Positions 1 to 8,721 of a DNA stretch of 57,667 nucleotides are shown here, one piece after another. Numbering within the stretch: position 1 is the stretch's first letter; every line of letters starts with the position of its first letter. Origin of the DNA: an uncultured Bacteroidota bacterium (lineage in GTDB: Bacteria; Bacteroidota; Bacteroidia; Bacteroidales; P3); NCBI GenBank assembly GCA_902777005.1, contig CACYSB010000016.1, positions 1 through 57,667 on the forward strand, written 5' to 3'. Both the position numbers and the translations under genes were made by a program. The notes beneath the pieces were generated by a model, which ran no database searches, was not told the origin of the DNA, and saw only the letters and a program-made list of their open reading frames with translations.

Positions 1-1
1 C

Positions 2-469
2 AATATGGGTGAAGTCGATATCATTGTCTCTACCCTTTGGGCTTATATCAAACCCGAAAACTCTTATCTGACAGAGAGGGGCGTGAGTGACTTTTACCGA
101 ATCAGATATAACGGCCACCGTCTTTCGTCCGACACCTTCAACCTTGAGCATGAGCGCTGCCTGCAGTTTGTGAAGAAGGCCGTCTCAGAGAGTATTGCAA
201 AGTTCAAGATCACGCTCACACATCATGTGCCGACAGGACTATGCACCGCTCTTGAGTTCCGCGACAGCCTGATAAATGGTGCTTTTACTGTGGAATTGGG
301 CAACTACATCGCAGAGTCAGGCATCGACTATTGGATTTACGGACACTCGCATAGGAATATCGACGCACAGATTGGCGACACACGTGTCATTTCTAACCAG
401 TTGGGGTACGTCTCTCATGGAGAACATAGAACTAACGGATTTAACCCAGGACGATGCATAAAATTATAA
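2..469 (+). CDS. Metallophosphoesterase, C-terminal part (cut by window edge)
   Basis: This is the C-terminal part of a calcineurin-like metallophosphoesterase. Two histidine motifs that normally help hold the dinuclear metal centre are visible, THHVPT near residue 75 and YGHSHRN near residue 113. The N-terminal DxH, GDxxD and GNHE motifs are absent, so the gene must start left of the window; the methionine at position 5 is unlikely to be the real start. The end of the protein (SNQLGY and the short tail) looks complete. The stop is followed one base later by the start of the pentapeptide-repeat gene, so the two are probably co-transcribed. Substrate unknown; the family hydrolyses phosphomono- or diesters. 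Confidence 0.8.
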   Translation, partial: NMGEVDIIVSTLWAYIKPENSYLTERGVSDFYRIRYNGHRLSSDTFNLEHERCLQFVKKAVSESIAKFKITLTHHVPTGLCTALEFRDSLINGAFTVELGNYIAESGIDYWIYGHSHRNIDAQIGDTRVISNQLGYVSHGEHRTNGFNPGRCIKL

Positions 470-470
470 T

Positions 471-905
471 ATGAAGAAAACAACGCTTATCATACGTGGT
501 CAACCTGCACCCCAAGGCGGTGGTCATCATGGCTTGCGCCATCCGACACGGCCGGTTGTGATCAGGAACATGCAAGGCGAAGTGATCGCCCGACTTGGTG
601 AGGAACAAGGCTGCACCGATGATCTCAGCACAGCATATCTCGACGAGTTGGACCTGAGCAATGCCGACCTTGAAGGTGCCAACCTCTCCGACGCCTATAT
701 TGGATTCTGCAACCTTACCGGCGCCAACCTGCGCAATGCAGATTTAAGCAATGCCACAATAGAATGCTGCAAAGTGAAGGATGCCGATTTCTCCGGCGCC
801 GACCTCAGTAATGCCAGAATAGACAGTACAACCGATATCTGGCTGGACGCCATCACCGACGACGAAACGGTCTTTCCCTCACACCATAGCCCTTCATACA
901 TGTAG
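471..905 (+). CDS. Pentapeptide-repeat protein
   Basis: A 144-residue protein whose middle (about residues 55-115) is made of A(D/N)Lxx-type pentapeptides such as LSNADLEGANLSDA and ANLRNADLSNA. Such repeats fold into a right-handed quadrilateral beta-helix. About a dozen repeats are present, enough for roughly three coils. The N-terminal 45 residues are not repetitive and contain a glycine/histidine-rich patch (GGGHHG). There is no signal peptide, so the protein is probably cytoplasmic. Some family members mimic DNA and protect gyrase, but nothing here indicates that role. It begins one base after the metallophosphoesterase stop, which suggests an operon. Confidence 0.8.
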   Translation: MKKTTLIIRGQPAPQGGGHHGLRHPTRPVVIRNMQGEVIARLGEEQGCTDDLSTAYLDELDLSNADLEGANLSDAYIGFCNLTGANLRNADLSNATIECCKVKDADFSGADLSNARIDSTTDIWLDAITDDETVFPSHHSPSYM

Positions 906-939
906 GGAGTATTATCCCAAAAGAATATAAAACGATCTG

Positions 940-1980
940 CTATCTCACGACAAACTTGACAGTTTCATTGCGGCCATCACCATCGATACGCAACAGGTAG
1001 AGACCTCCACCCAGCTCGGCGACGGGGATGACGCCGGAGGTGTAACCTGCGGCGACCTGCTGCCCCATGACGTTGAAGATGGTGTAATCCTGCGCCTCGG
1101 AAGGGAGGCCACGCAAGAAGAGGCAGTCGGTGGCGGGGTTGGGATAGACTTCGAGGGAGTGCGGCTGCGAGGGGGCGCTGACGACCAAGGGAGGTGTCGT
1201 GGGGATGATATTCACGATGATGCCCTCGATCTTTGTCCAGCCGTAAGAATAGCCGCCAGGGTCGGGGATTTTGTACCAGTCATCCAACGAACCGCCCCAG
1301 CCGAAGTTGAGGTGGAACTTAGCGTCGCTCTCGCGGTAGCCGTCTACAACGACATTGTGGCCAGACATCCCATCCTGACTTTCGACGGCCAGATGGGCGG
1401 GATAACCGTCTTGCAGGTTGGAAATCAGGATGGCGTACATCGCCGAATCGGATTCCCTAAGCAACTGACAGTCGGAAAAGCCGAACCGTTGATAGGCTTC
1501 AAACGCCTGATCTACATAAAAAGTGCCGGAGCCATATGAATTAGATGCAGAATAGACCTGCCTACAGGCCACGCCGCAGGCGAAAACCACTGCGCTAACC
1601 AACGAGTCAGGAAGCTCCTCTCCGCGTTGGAACCAGGCATCGACAGAATCCAACAGTACGTTGAGCTGTGGGAAAGACGGGAAACTATACATATCCCAAT
1701 CGTCGTCGATATGGAACTGGCGTCCGAAATAGTTGCCAGTGTAATAGTCGTCGGCATCGTCGAAGCGTGTGCCTTGCGTCGTGCGCAGATGGTTTAGGAT
1801 CTGCCCCATGGCGACGGCAGGACACCCGGCATAACTATGCTTGTTGTTCTCCAGCGGGTCGGCGGGACAATGCTGGTTGTAGGGCGAGCCCTGCGTCCAC
1901 TGCGTGGAAAGGAGTGGCTGTTGCGCCCAACCAGTCAAGGCACACAACGACAACAATATAGCAACAATTACCCTGTTCAT
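940..1980 (-). CDS. Secreted C10 (streptopain-like) cysteine peptidase with T9SS C-terminal domain
   Basis: A 346-residue protein. Residues 1-19 form a signal peptide ending in WAQ. The peptidase domain follows, with the likely nucleophile Cys53 in YAGCPAVAMGQ and catalytic His208 in GHNVVVDGY, then a conserved FGWGG (about 226-230). Residues 275-346 are a type IX secretion sorting domain: LEVYPNPATD, then IFNVMGQQVA and GGGLYLLRI, ending KFVVR. The protein should cross the inner membrane by Sec and the outer membrane by T9SS, and act outside the cell. Streptopain-type enzymes usually carry an inhibitory propeptide, but here the catalytic Cys lies only 33 residues after the signal peptide. 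It is convergent with the pentapeptide gene. Confidence 0.88.
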   Translation of the reverse strand: MNRVIVAILLSLCALTGWAQQPLLSTQWTQGSPYNQHCPADPLENNKHSYAGCPAVAMGQILNHLRTTQGTRFDDADDYYTGNYFGRQFHIDDDWDMYSFPSFPQLNVLLDSVDAWFQRGEELPDSLVSAVVFACGVACRQVYSASNSYGSGTFYVDQAFEAYQRFGFSDCQLLRESDSAMYAILISNLQDGYPAHLAVESQDGMSGHNVVVDGYRESDAKFHLNFGWGGSLDDWYKIPDPGGYSYGWTKIEGIIVNIIPTTPPLVVSAPSQPHSLEVYPNPATDCLFLRGLPSEAQDYTIFNVMGQQVAAGYTSGVIPVAELGGGLYLLRIDGDGRNETVKFVVR

Positions 1981-2012
1981 GGTTTGGTGTCGGTATTATC
2001 GATTTTGCGGTG

Positions 2013-2020
2013 CAAAAGTA
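2013..2020 (-). promoter_or_regulatory. Bacteroidetes -7 element for the C10 peptidase gene
   Basis: On the minus strand the bases read TACTTTTG, matching the Bacteroidetes -7 consensus TAnnTTTG. It lies about 32 bases ahead of the start codon at 1980. No clear TTTG -33 element is found at the usual 19-20 base spacing. Confidence 0.6.
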
Positions 2021-2072
2021 CACATTTTTTCAAAATGCACGACCAACACATACCATAACGGTTGTTTTTTTC

Positions 2073-2103
2073 TTTGCCGGTCGGCAGAAAAATTGTATTT
2101 TTG
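2073..2103 (+). promoter_or_regulatory. Promoter (TTTG-N19-TATTTTTG) for the 2132-3345 gene pair
   Basis: A -33 TTTG at 2073-2076 and a -7 TATTTTTG at 2096-2103 are separated by exactly 19 bases, the Bacteroidetes primary-sigma arrangement. The start codon at 2132 is 28 bases past the -7 box, giving a short leader. It diverges from the C10 peptidase promoter. Confidence 0.75.
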
Positions 2104-2131
2104 CATCCGGAAAGTCAGCATAAAGAGAACC

Positions 2132-2665
2132 ATGACAGACAGATTTGAAGAAGCAATACATAAGAACTTATACCAATACCTGTTGGGGGTGAAGGCCATC
2201 GACGAGCGGCTGCCAGAATGTCCGGATGTGACGGACAAGTGGGAGGCTGTGGGTAGCTCGTATATCCCCGACGGGGCTCGCGAATACCGCGACTATCCGG
2301 TGGCAAGCCTCGGATGGATGATGTACATAGGCATGGCTGTGGCCAAGCTATGGGACGACGAGTGGGAGATATACTCGCAGATAGAGGACCTCTACATCTA
2401 TATGCGCGACAAGCGCGGCTACGACAACCTGGACGAATACATCAGCGAGGATGTGCTGATGGTGCGCGGCGATGAGCAGGAGAGGCTTGCCCAGATGGTC
2501 GACGAATGCGCCACACGCGTCAACTACGCACTGATGCGCGAGCAGATAGAGCCCGGCACCAAGGAGGCCTTCGACGCCTACGTCACCTGCCTGCGGCAGC
2601 TCTACCTCTTCGGGATGGCCATACAGCTGAAGCGCATGGGTTACCACATGGAGCGGATAAGATGA
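2132..2665 (+). CDS. Conserved hypothetical protein, 177 residues
   Basis: I do not recognise a named family with certainty. The protein is soluble, rich in acidic and aromatic residues (for example YRDYPVASLGWMMYIGMAVAK and WEIYSQIEDLYIYMRDKRGYD) and predicted mostly helical, with no signal peptide and no cysteine cluster. The start at 2132 was chosen because it lies 28 bases downstream of a good promoter; an open frame extends further upstream but runs through that promoter. Its stop overlaps the start of the next gene (ATGA at 2662-2665), so it is translationally coupled to the esterase. Confidence 0.75.
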   Translation: MTDRFEEAIHKNLYQYLLGVKAIDERLPECPDVTDKWEAVGSSYIPDGAREYRDYPVASLGWMMYIGMAVAKLWDDEWEIYSQIEDLYIYMRDKRGYDNLDEYISEDVLMVRGDEQERLAQMVDECATRVNYALMREQIEPGTKEAFDAYVTCLRQLYLFGMAIQLKRMGYHMERIR

Positions 2666-3345
2666 AGCCAACGGAGACCATAGGCGGACGTAAGTGTACC
2701 ATATACACGACGGAGGGTGCGCAGATACTGCTGCTGCAACCCGTTGACGCTCACGACCAGAGCCTGCTGGACAGTGAGGTGGAGACGATAGGCCGCCTCA
2801 CGGATGTGCCGTTCTCCCTCGTGGCTTTCGCCATCAAGGAGTGGATGAACGAGCTCACCCCATGGCCGGCGCCACCCACCTTCGGCAGGCAGCCCTTCGG
2901 CGACGGCGCAGAGGCGACCCTCGGATATGTGAGAGACACGCTGCTGCCATGGCTGACACAGCGCCTAGGGGCGCGACAGGTAATCATGGGCGGCTACTCG
3001 CTGGCCGGCCTCTTCGCCTTGTGGGCGGGATACAACAGCCACCTCTTCGACGGCATCGCCGCGGCTTCGCCGTCAGTGTGGTATCCGCGATGGACAGATT
3101 ACACCGAAGGGCGCGAGATGCACGGCAAGGCTGTGTACTTAAGCCTGGGCGATAGGGAGTCGCACACGAAGAACCCCGTGATGGCACATGTGGACGACGC
3201 CATACGCCACCAGCATGAACGGCTTGCGGAACAAGGTATAGACGCGACACTAGAGTGGAATGCCGGCAACCACTTCGTCGACTCGGAGAAGCGGATGGCG
3301 AAGGCCTTCGCCTGGGTAGTGCAGGCGCTCTCCTCCGTCAGATAA
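2662..3345 (+). CDS. Alpha/beta-hydrolase, putative esterase
   Basis: A 227-residue hydrolase of the putative-esterase (esterase D / enterochelin-esterase-like) group. The nucleophile elbow is GYSLAG with Ser113. His204 in AGNHF is the likely catalytic base, and an acidic residue near 164-166 (GDRES) the probable third member. There is no signal peptide, so it is cytoplasmic. The substrate is unknown; members cleave carboxylic esters or act on acyl thioesters. The start ATG overlaps the upstream stop (ATGA). The gene ends 7 bases from the convergent lipoprotein gene. Confidence 0.8.
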   Translation: MKPTETIGGRKCTIYTTEGAQILLLQPVDAHDQSLLDSEVETIGRLTDVPFSLVAFAIKEWMNELTPWPAPPTFGRQPFGDGAEATLGYVRDTLLPWLTQRLGARQVIMGGYSLAGLFALWAGYNSHLFDGIAAASPSVWYPRWTDYTEGREMHGKAVYLSLGDRESHTKNPVMAHVDDAIRHQHERLAEQGIDATLEWNAGNHFVDSEKRMAKAFAWVVQALSSVR

Positions 3346-3352
3346 CACGTTT

Positions 3353-3865
3353 TTACTCTCTGTAGAACTCCCAGGTGTCGCTGTGGCCGTCGCGGTAGGT
3401 GAAACTCCATTGGAGACGCTCGGCAGTCAAGGTGTCGAGGTGGAACTTATATTGGTAGTCGATGCCGCCACCGTAGGTGTCGACAACCTTGTGAGCCATT
3501 TCTGACTCGCGGTCGCCCTCCATCAGCTCCATGCGGAAGCCATCTTTGGTACCGGCGAAGAAGAGGGTGTCGTCGTCTAGGTGCCAACGGCTGGGGCTGA
3601 TATAGTTGAACACCCATGTCGTAGTGCTGCTATCCGGCAGAGTGACGACATACACCTGCCGTGCCGAATCAAGGGCGGTGCTGTCGGCATAGAAATCCAT
3701 GGTACCTGTCTCACTCACGTCGAAGTGGCAGCTGTCCATGTCATAGCTGAAGGCATGCTGGTAGGTGTAGTGTCCTTCAATCTGCGGCTCGGCGTGGCGT
3801 GTACCACAGGCGCAGAGCATAACCAGCAAGGTGGCCAGCAAGCCATATTGTCTTATACTTTTCAT
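3353..3865 (-). CDS. Lipoprotein of unknown function
   Basis: A 170-residue protein with a lipoprotein signal peptide: positive N-terminus, hydrophobic LLATLLVMLCAC, and lipobox cysteine at residue 20. The mature part is rich in Tyr, Trp, Asp and Thr and likely all-beta (for example STTTWVFNYISPSRWHLDDD and LQWSFTYRDGHSDTWEFYRE), resembling small lipocalin-like Bacteroidetes lipoproteins; that fold is inference only. It starts 3 bases after the GSCFA gene stop and is probably the last gene of a dnaE-GSCFA-lipoprotein transcript. Confidence 0.75.
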   Translation of the reverse strand: MKSIRQYGLLATLLVMLCACGTRHAEPQIEGHYTYQHAFSYDMDSCHFDVSETGTMDFYADSTALDSARQVYVVTLPDSSTTTWVFNYISPSRWHLDDDTLFFAGTKDGFRMELMEGDRESEMAHKVVDTYGGGIDYQYKFHLDTLTAERLQWSFTYRDGHSDTWEFYRE

Positions 3866-3868
3866 AAT

Positions 3869-4726
3869 TCAATGCAACGGTATATGTTGTTCGCGTTTGT
3901 GTTGTTTGGCGTTGTAGTGGGCCTGCTCGCGTATGGCGGGCAGCATGGTGGCGCGCTGGAAGCGCTCCCAAACCACGTCGACGGCTACGCTGGTGGGGTG
4001 CGTCATCTTCTCGTCATAGAAGCGGTAGTCGCGCAGCTCGTCAAGGACAATCTCATATGACGGGAAATAATGGCATCTGGTGTTTCCTACCAACTCGTCC
4101 ACTGCCAGCAGCAGTGTGCTCTTGCTTAGCTGGTTGCCATGGGCGCCGTCGGCCATATGGCGTATGGGCGACACCGTGAACAGCACGTTGAGAGCCGAGT
4201 AATAAGCCGCCAGCTCATGCAGCAACGGCTGCCACAGTGCCGTAATTTCTTCAACGGTCATGCGTCGCCGCACAAACATCTGCGGCGGCAGTTTGTGGCA
4301 GTTGGCCACTATCTCGCCTTCTTTCTCAAACACCCACGCCGTGCCGAATGTCACCATCAGCAGCGATGCCTCTTTCAAAGCCTTGTGAGCCTGATGCATG
4401 CGGTCGTTGCATACAGCAAGGGTCTCCTCGGCCGTGCGGCGCGAGAAACTGCCGTGGTGGTGCCACGAATGCCACAGGCCTTCATGTTCCACCAAGTCTT
4501 CCATGCCTATCTCACGGTCTTCCATCAAGCGCCTCACCGCAGCGGCGATGGACGCCGGGTTGTACAGTGCCCCAAAGGGGTTCTGCTCCACATGGAAATC
4601 ACCCTCCTGCAGCCGTGCCCCTATCTCGTCGGCAAAGCATGAGCCAAGACTCACAATACCGGTAGAGTAGTCTACCTTGAACGGCAGCTGCGGCGCAACG
4701 ACGGGGGTTGTAAGGTTCGGCATCAT
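3869..4726 (-). CDS. GSCFA domain protein
   Basis: A 285-residue protein carrying the family signature SLGSCFADEIG near residues 26-36, followed by NPFGALYNPASI, features that give the GSCFA family its name. The family is related to GDSL/SGNH hydrolases, with the serine of GSCFA as candidate nucleophile. HPTSVAVDVVWERF near residue 240 could provide the C-terminal His. No signal peptide is seen. The biological role is not established to my knowledge. Its start overlaps the dnaE stop (ATGA at 4723-4726), so it is translated in coupling with the polymerase gene. Confidence 0.88.
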   Translation of the reverse strand: MMPNLTTPVVAPQLPFKVDYSTGIVSLGSCFADEIGARLQEGDFHVEQNPFGALYNPASIAAAVRRLMEDREIGMEDLVEHEGLWHSWHHHGSFSRRTAEETLAVCNDRMHQAHKALKEASLLMVTFGTAWVFEKEGEIVANCHKLPPQMFVRRRMTVEEITALWQPLLHELAAYYSALNVLFTVSPIRHMADGAHGNQLSKSTLLLAVDELVGNTRCHYFPSYEIVLDELRDYRFYDEKMTHPTSVAVDVVWERFQRATMLPAIREQAHYNAKQHKREQHIPLH

Positions 4727-7700
4727 GACTTCAAATGCGGTTTTATCTCATACACACCTTTTATCTGTTCCAGCTCAGGTATGGCGTCGCGCACCTTGAC
4801 GCGCAGGTCGGTAGCCCCCATGGTGAGCGTCAGTTTCTGCGCCGGATCGACGACCGTTGCCTGCAGCGGCACACTGCCTTTGTGCTTCTTGCCAAGCTTC
4901 TCGATGGCCTTGCAGAACTCTTCGTTAATGTCGTTTATGCATATCTTGAAGCACAGCTTCGAGGCATACTTGTCGAGCACACCGGCCAGATTCATCATCG
5001 TCATCACCTTCAGTGATATATAGTTGCGCTCATTGCCGGTCTTGTCGGTATAACGGCGCGCCGTCACCTTACCGCGGCAGAAGATGAACGTGTTGTTGGT
5101 GAAGAAGCCCTTGAAGTCCGAGTACTCGTCACCGTAGAGTTTCATCTCGTAGCTGCCGCTGTAATCGTCTATCACCATGCTGCCGAAGGGTACGCCCTTG
5201 CCACTTACCATCTCCTTGGCGCCGGACACCATACCGGCAAACCTCACTTCGCGCCCCACCAAGGCTTCAAGGTTGCCAAGCTGCTCGCAGGTGACATTGG
5301 CCATCATCCGTATCTCATACTTGTAGTCGTCGAGCGGGTGACCGCTGAGGTAAGTACTTATAACCTCCTTCTCATACTTGCAGCGCTCTATATTGCTCCA
5401 AGGCTCTACGGTGGGTATCGGCGGGTGCTCCTCTTCGGCCAGCTCCTCACTCATGCTAAAGATGCTCATCTGGTTGCTCGACGCGCCGTCCTGGCGACGT
5501 ATGGCCCACTTCACTATCATGTCCAGATAGGTCGGCGTAGTCTCCAGCTGGTTCTCCTTGTAGAAATACTGCGCACGGTGCATCTCCCCCACCCCGTCGA
5601 AGGCTCCGGCCTTCACCAAGACCTCCAGGTTCTTCTTGTTCACCGAGTGCATATCCACCCGCTTCAGGAAGTCAAAGATATCCTTGTAAGGGCCGTTCTT
5701 CTCGCGCTCGGCTATAATCACTGCCGATGCCGCCTCACCCATGCCGCTGATGGCCTGCATACCGAAGCGTATCTTGCCGTCTTTGTCTACGCTGAAGTCC
5801 ATATCCGAGTCATTGACACTCGGCGCCGCCACCTCCACGCCCTGCTTCTTGCAGTCGTCCATGAGTTCGCGCACGCGCCCTATGTCGGTCTGTGCGCTCG
5901 TCATCACGGCGGCCATATACTCGGCCGGATAATGCGCCTTGAGGTAGGCCGTCTGGTAGGCCACCCACGAGTAGCAGGCGGCATGGCTCTTGTTGAAGGC
6001 GTAGCTGGCAAACTTCTTCCACTCCTCCCATATCTTGCTCAGTGTCTCCTTGGGGTGACCGTTCTTCTCGCCGCCCTCGTAGAAGAGCACCTCCAGCTCG
6101 TTCATCTTGTCAATCTGCTTCTTACCCATGGCCTTGCGCAGCGTGTCACTCTGGCCACGCGTGAAGCCCGCCAGCAGGCGGCTCAAGAGCATGACCTGCT
6201 CCTGGTACACGGTGATGCCGTAGGTGTCCTTCAGGTATTTCTCCATCACCGGCAGGTCGTAGACGATGGGCTTGCGCCCCTGCTTGCGGTCGATGAACTC
6301 CGGTATGTTATCCATGGGGCCCGGGCGGTAGAGGGCGTTCATGGCTATCAGGTCGTCGATGACGTGCGGCTGCAGCTCCCGCAGGTATTTCTGCATGCCG
6401 GCGCTTTCAAACTGGAACACACCCACGGTGTTGCCCTCGCAGAAGAGCTTGTAGGTGAGCTCGTCGTCAAGCGGCAGGTGGTCCACATCCACCTCCACGC
6501 CCAGGCGTTTTTTCACCATCGCCACACAGTTCTTGATAATGGTGAGGTTCTTCAGCCCCAGGAAATCCATCTTGATGAGGCCCACGTTCTCCACCACATG
6601 GCCGTCGTACTGCGTCACCAGCACATCCTCGCCGGTCTCCTTGTCGTTGATGACGCATACAGGAGCTACGTTGGTGAGGTCCTGCGAGCCTATGATAACA
6701 CCGCAGGCATGGATGCCTATCTGGCGGTTGGTATCTTCGAGTTCCTCGGCATAGGTGAGCATCTGCCTCAAGTCGTCAGGGCCTTCCTGCATTATCTTTT
6801 TCAGCTCCGGCACATACTTGTAGCAGTTCTTGAGGTTCACCTTGGGGGCCTTGCCTTTCTCGTCCTTTATGTTGTCGGGGAAGCCGCGGTCGGGTATGTA
6901 GCTCTTGAGCTGGTTCACTGTGGCCAGCGGCACCTTCTCCACGCGTCCCACGTCGGCTATCGAGCTCTTGGTAGCCATGGTGCCGTAAGTGATGATGTGC
7001 GCCACGCGCTCCTTGCCGTATTTCTGTGTCACCCACTCCAGCACTTTGCCGCGCCCGGCGTCGTCGAAGTCCACGTCTATATCGGGCAGCGATATACGGT
7101 CGGGGTTCAGGAAGCGCTCGAACAGCAGGTCGTAGCGCAGCGGGTCGAGGTCGGTAATCCAGAGGCAGTAAGCAACCACGCTTCCTGCCGCACTGCCGCG
7201 GCCTGGACCCACGCTGACGCCAAGCTCCTCACGGGCAGCGCGTATGTAGTCGCTCACTATGAGGAAGTAGCCGGGAAAGCCCATGGTCTTGATGGTGTGC
7301 AGCTCGAATATGATGCGCTCCTTCACCTCCTCGCTCAGCTCTTCGCCATAGCGTTTGTGGGCGCCCTCCCACACGAGGTGCGACAGGTAGTCGGCCTCGA
7401 ACTTTATGCGCCGCAGCTTCTTGTATCCGCCCAGCTTCTTTATCTTCTTCTCGGCGGCCTCCTGACTCATCACCACCTCGCCTTTCTCGTTGCGGGTGAA
7501 CTCGTTGAACAGGTCCTCGTCGGTGAACTTGGCAGCCCATTCCTCTTCGGTGCCGAAGCTCTCCGGTATCGGGAACACCGGCATCAGGGGGTCACTGTCT
7601 ATGCTGTACACCTCCACCTTGTCGGCAATCTCCATGGTGTTGGCCAGCGCCTCAGGCAGGTCGCCGAAGATAGCCTCCATCTCCTCGGGACTCTTCAGCC

Positions 7701-8634
7701 ACTCCTGCTTGGTGTAGTGCATGCGGTTGGGGTCGTCGTAGTCCTTCTGCGTGGCCAGGCATATCAGGTGGTCGTGTGCCTCGCCGTGCTCCTCCTCCAC
7801 AAAGTGGGCGTCGTTGGTGGCTATTATCTTGATGTTGTGCTTGCGCGCCAGCTCTATGAGCACGGGGTTTATCTTCTCCTGCAGCTCATAGGTCTGGTAG
7901 TTGGCATTGGGCTTGTCGGTCTTGTGGCGCATGAGCTCGATGTAGTAGTCGTCGCCGAATATCTCCTTGAACCACAGCACCGCCTCCTCGGCCTCCTTCA
8001 ACTTGCCAGCCATGATGAGCTGCGGTATCTCGCCGCCCAGGCAGGCCGAGCAGACGATGAGCCCCTCGTGGTACTGCTTCAGCACATTGTGGTCTATGCG
8101 CGGACGGTTGTAGAAGCCGTCGGTGTAGGCTATCGAGGCCAGCTTGCACAGCGAGTGGTAGCCCTGCAGGTTCTTGGCCAGCAGTATCAAGTGGTAGCCG
8201 CTGCTGTCCAATATGCGCTCCTTCCCGTTCTCCGGATTTATCTCCTTGAGGTTCTTGTCCTTGTCGTACAGCGTGCGGCGGGCGCAATAGGCCTCGGTGC
8301 CCACTATCGGCTTGAACATCTGCCCTTTCGTCTGCTCCAGCTCTTCGCGCAGCTGGCTAATGCTGGACGTCCCCTCCGGCATCACGGTGTCGCCCTCCAC
8401 AGCCTCCAATTCCTTAATCTTAGCCTCCAGCTCCTTGATACGATCCTTCACCTTGCCGTTCTCCTTGGCCACAGTGTCCAGAAAGTCCTTGATGCCGAAC
8501 ATATTGCCATGGTCGGTGAGGGCCATAGCATACATACCGCAGCGCTTGGCCTTCTTCACGAGGTCAGGTATCTTCGACATGCCGTCGAGCATCGAGTAGT
8601 GCGAGTGCACATGCAGGTGAGTGAACTGAGCCAT
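4723..8634 (-). CDS. dnaE: DNA polymerase III alpha subunit
   Basis: The replicative polymerase catalytic subunit, 1303 residues. The N-terminal PHP domain begins HLHVHSHYSMLDG (residues 7-19) with LTDHGNMFG following. The polymerase palm has GPGRGSAAGS and the catalytic aspartates in PDIDVDFDD. A tandem helix-hairpin-helix region follows (KNLEVLVKAGAFD), then an OB fold around VRFAGMVSG. A charged coiled-coil insertion, roughly residues 58-105 (KDRIKELEAKIKELEAVEG onward), interrupts the PHP domain and accounts for part of the extra length over the roughly 1160-residue E. coli protein. The stop overlaps the GSCFA start. No promoter matching TAnnTTTG was found just upstream. Confidence 0.97.
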   Translation of the reverse strand: MAQFTHLHVHSHYSMLDGMSKIPDLVKKAKRCGMYAMALTDHGNMFGIKDFLDTVAKENGKVKDRIKELEAKIKELEAVEGDTVMPEGTSSISQLREELEQTKGQMFKPIVGTEAYCARRTLYDKDKNLKEINPENGKERILDSSGYHLILLAKNLQGYHSLCKLASIAYTDGFYNRPRIDHNVLKQYHEGLIVCSACLGGEIPQLIMAGKLKEAEEAVLWFKEIFGDDYYIELMRHKTDKPNANYQTYELQEKINPVLIELARKHNIKIIATNDAHFVEEEHGEAHDHLICLATQKDYDDPNRMHYTKQEWLKSPEEMEAIFGDLPEALANTMEIADKVEVYSIDSDPLMPVFPIPESFGTEEEWAAKFTDEDLFNEFTRNEKGEVVMSQEAAEKKIKKLGGYKKLRRIKFEADYLSHLVWEGAHKRYGEELSEEVKERIIFELHTIKTMGFPGYFLIVSDYIRAAREELGVSVGPGRGSAAGSVVAYCLWITDLDPLRYDLLFERFLNPDRISLPDIDVDFDDAGRGKVLEWVTQKYGKERVAHIITYGTMATKSSIADVGRVEKVPLATVNQLKSYIPDRGFPDNIKDEKGKAPKVNLKNCYKYVPELKKIMQEGPDDLRQMLTYAEELEDTNRQIGIHACGVIIGSQDLTNVAPVCVINDKETGEDVLVTQYDGHVVENVGLIKMDFLGLKNLTIIKNCVAMVKKRLGVEVDVDHLPLDDELTYKLFCEGNTVGVFQFESAGMQKYLRELQPHVIDDLIAMNALYRPGPMDNIPEFIDRKQGRKPIVYDLPVMEKYLKDTYGITVYQEQVMLLSRLLAGFTRGQSDTLRKAMGKKQIDKMNELEVLFYEGGEKNGHPKETLSKIWEEWKKFASYAFNKSHAACYSWVAYQTAYLKAHYPAEYMAAVMTSAQTDIGRVRELMDDCKKQGVEVAAPSVNDSDMDFSVDKDGKIRFGMQAISGMGEAASAVIIAEREKNGPYKDIFDFLKRVDMHSVNKKNLEVLVKAGAFDGVGEMHRAQYFYKENQLETTPTYLDMIVKWAIRRQDGASSNQMSIFSMSEELAEEEHPPIPTVEPWSNIERCKYEKEVISTYLSGHPLDDYKYEIRMMANVTCEQLGNLEALVGREVRFAGMVSGAKEMVSGKGVPFGSMVIDDYSGSYEMKLYGDEYSDFKGFFTNNTFIFCRGKVTARRYTDKTGNERNYISLKVMTMMNLAGVLDKYASKLCFKICINDINEEFCKAIEKLGKKHKGSVPLQATVVDPAQKLTLTMGATDLRVKVRDAIPELEQIKGVYEIKPHLKS

Positions 8635-8665
8635 ATCTTTTATCTACGTATCATTCTACTAACGA

Positions 8666-8699
8666 AGAGACGGGCGATATTATTGTATCGCCCGTCTCT
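8666..8699 (-). terminator. Strong hairpin between the giant secreted protein gene and dnaE
   Basis: A 14-bp perfect stem (agagacgggcgata and its complement) with a 6-base loop lies 22 bases after the stop of the 8722-14142 gene. On the minus strand the run of U after the stem is weak; the plus strand has a better T tract. It probably ends or trims the upstream transcript before dnaE. Confidence 0.6.
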
Positions 8700-8721
8700 T
8701 AATTTTTGTTATTAGTGGCAC

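Noticed and set aside
5338..8715. An 1125-codon open frame on the plus strand opposite dnaE
   Set aside because: It is antisense to a clearly functional DNA polymerase gene, has shadow composition (rich in His, Leu, Val, Ala) and matches no protein motif.
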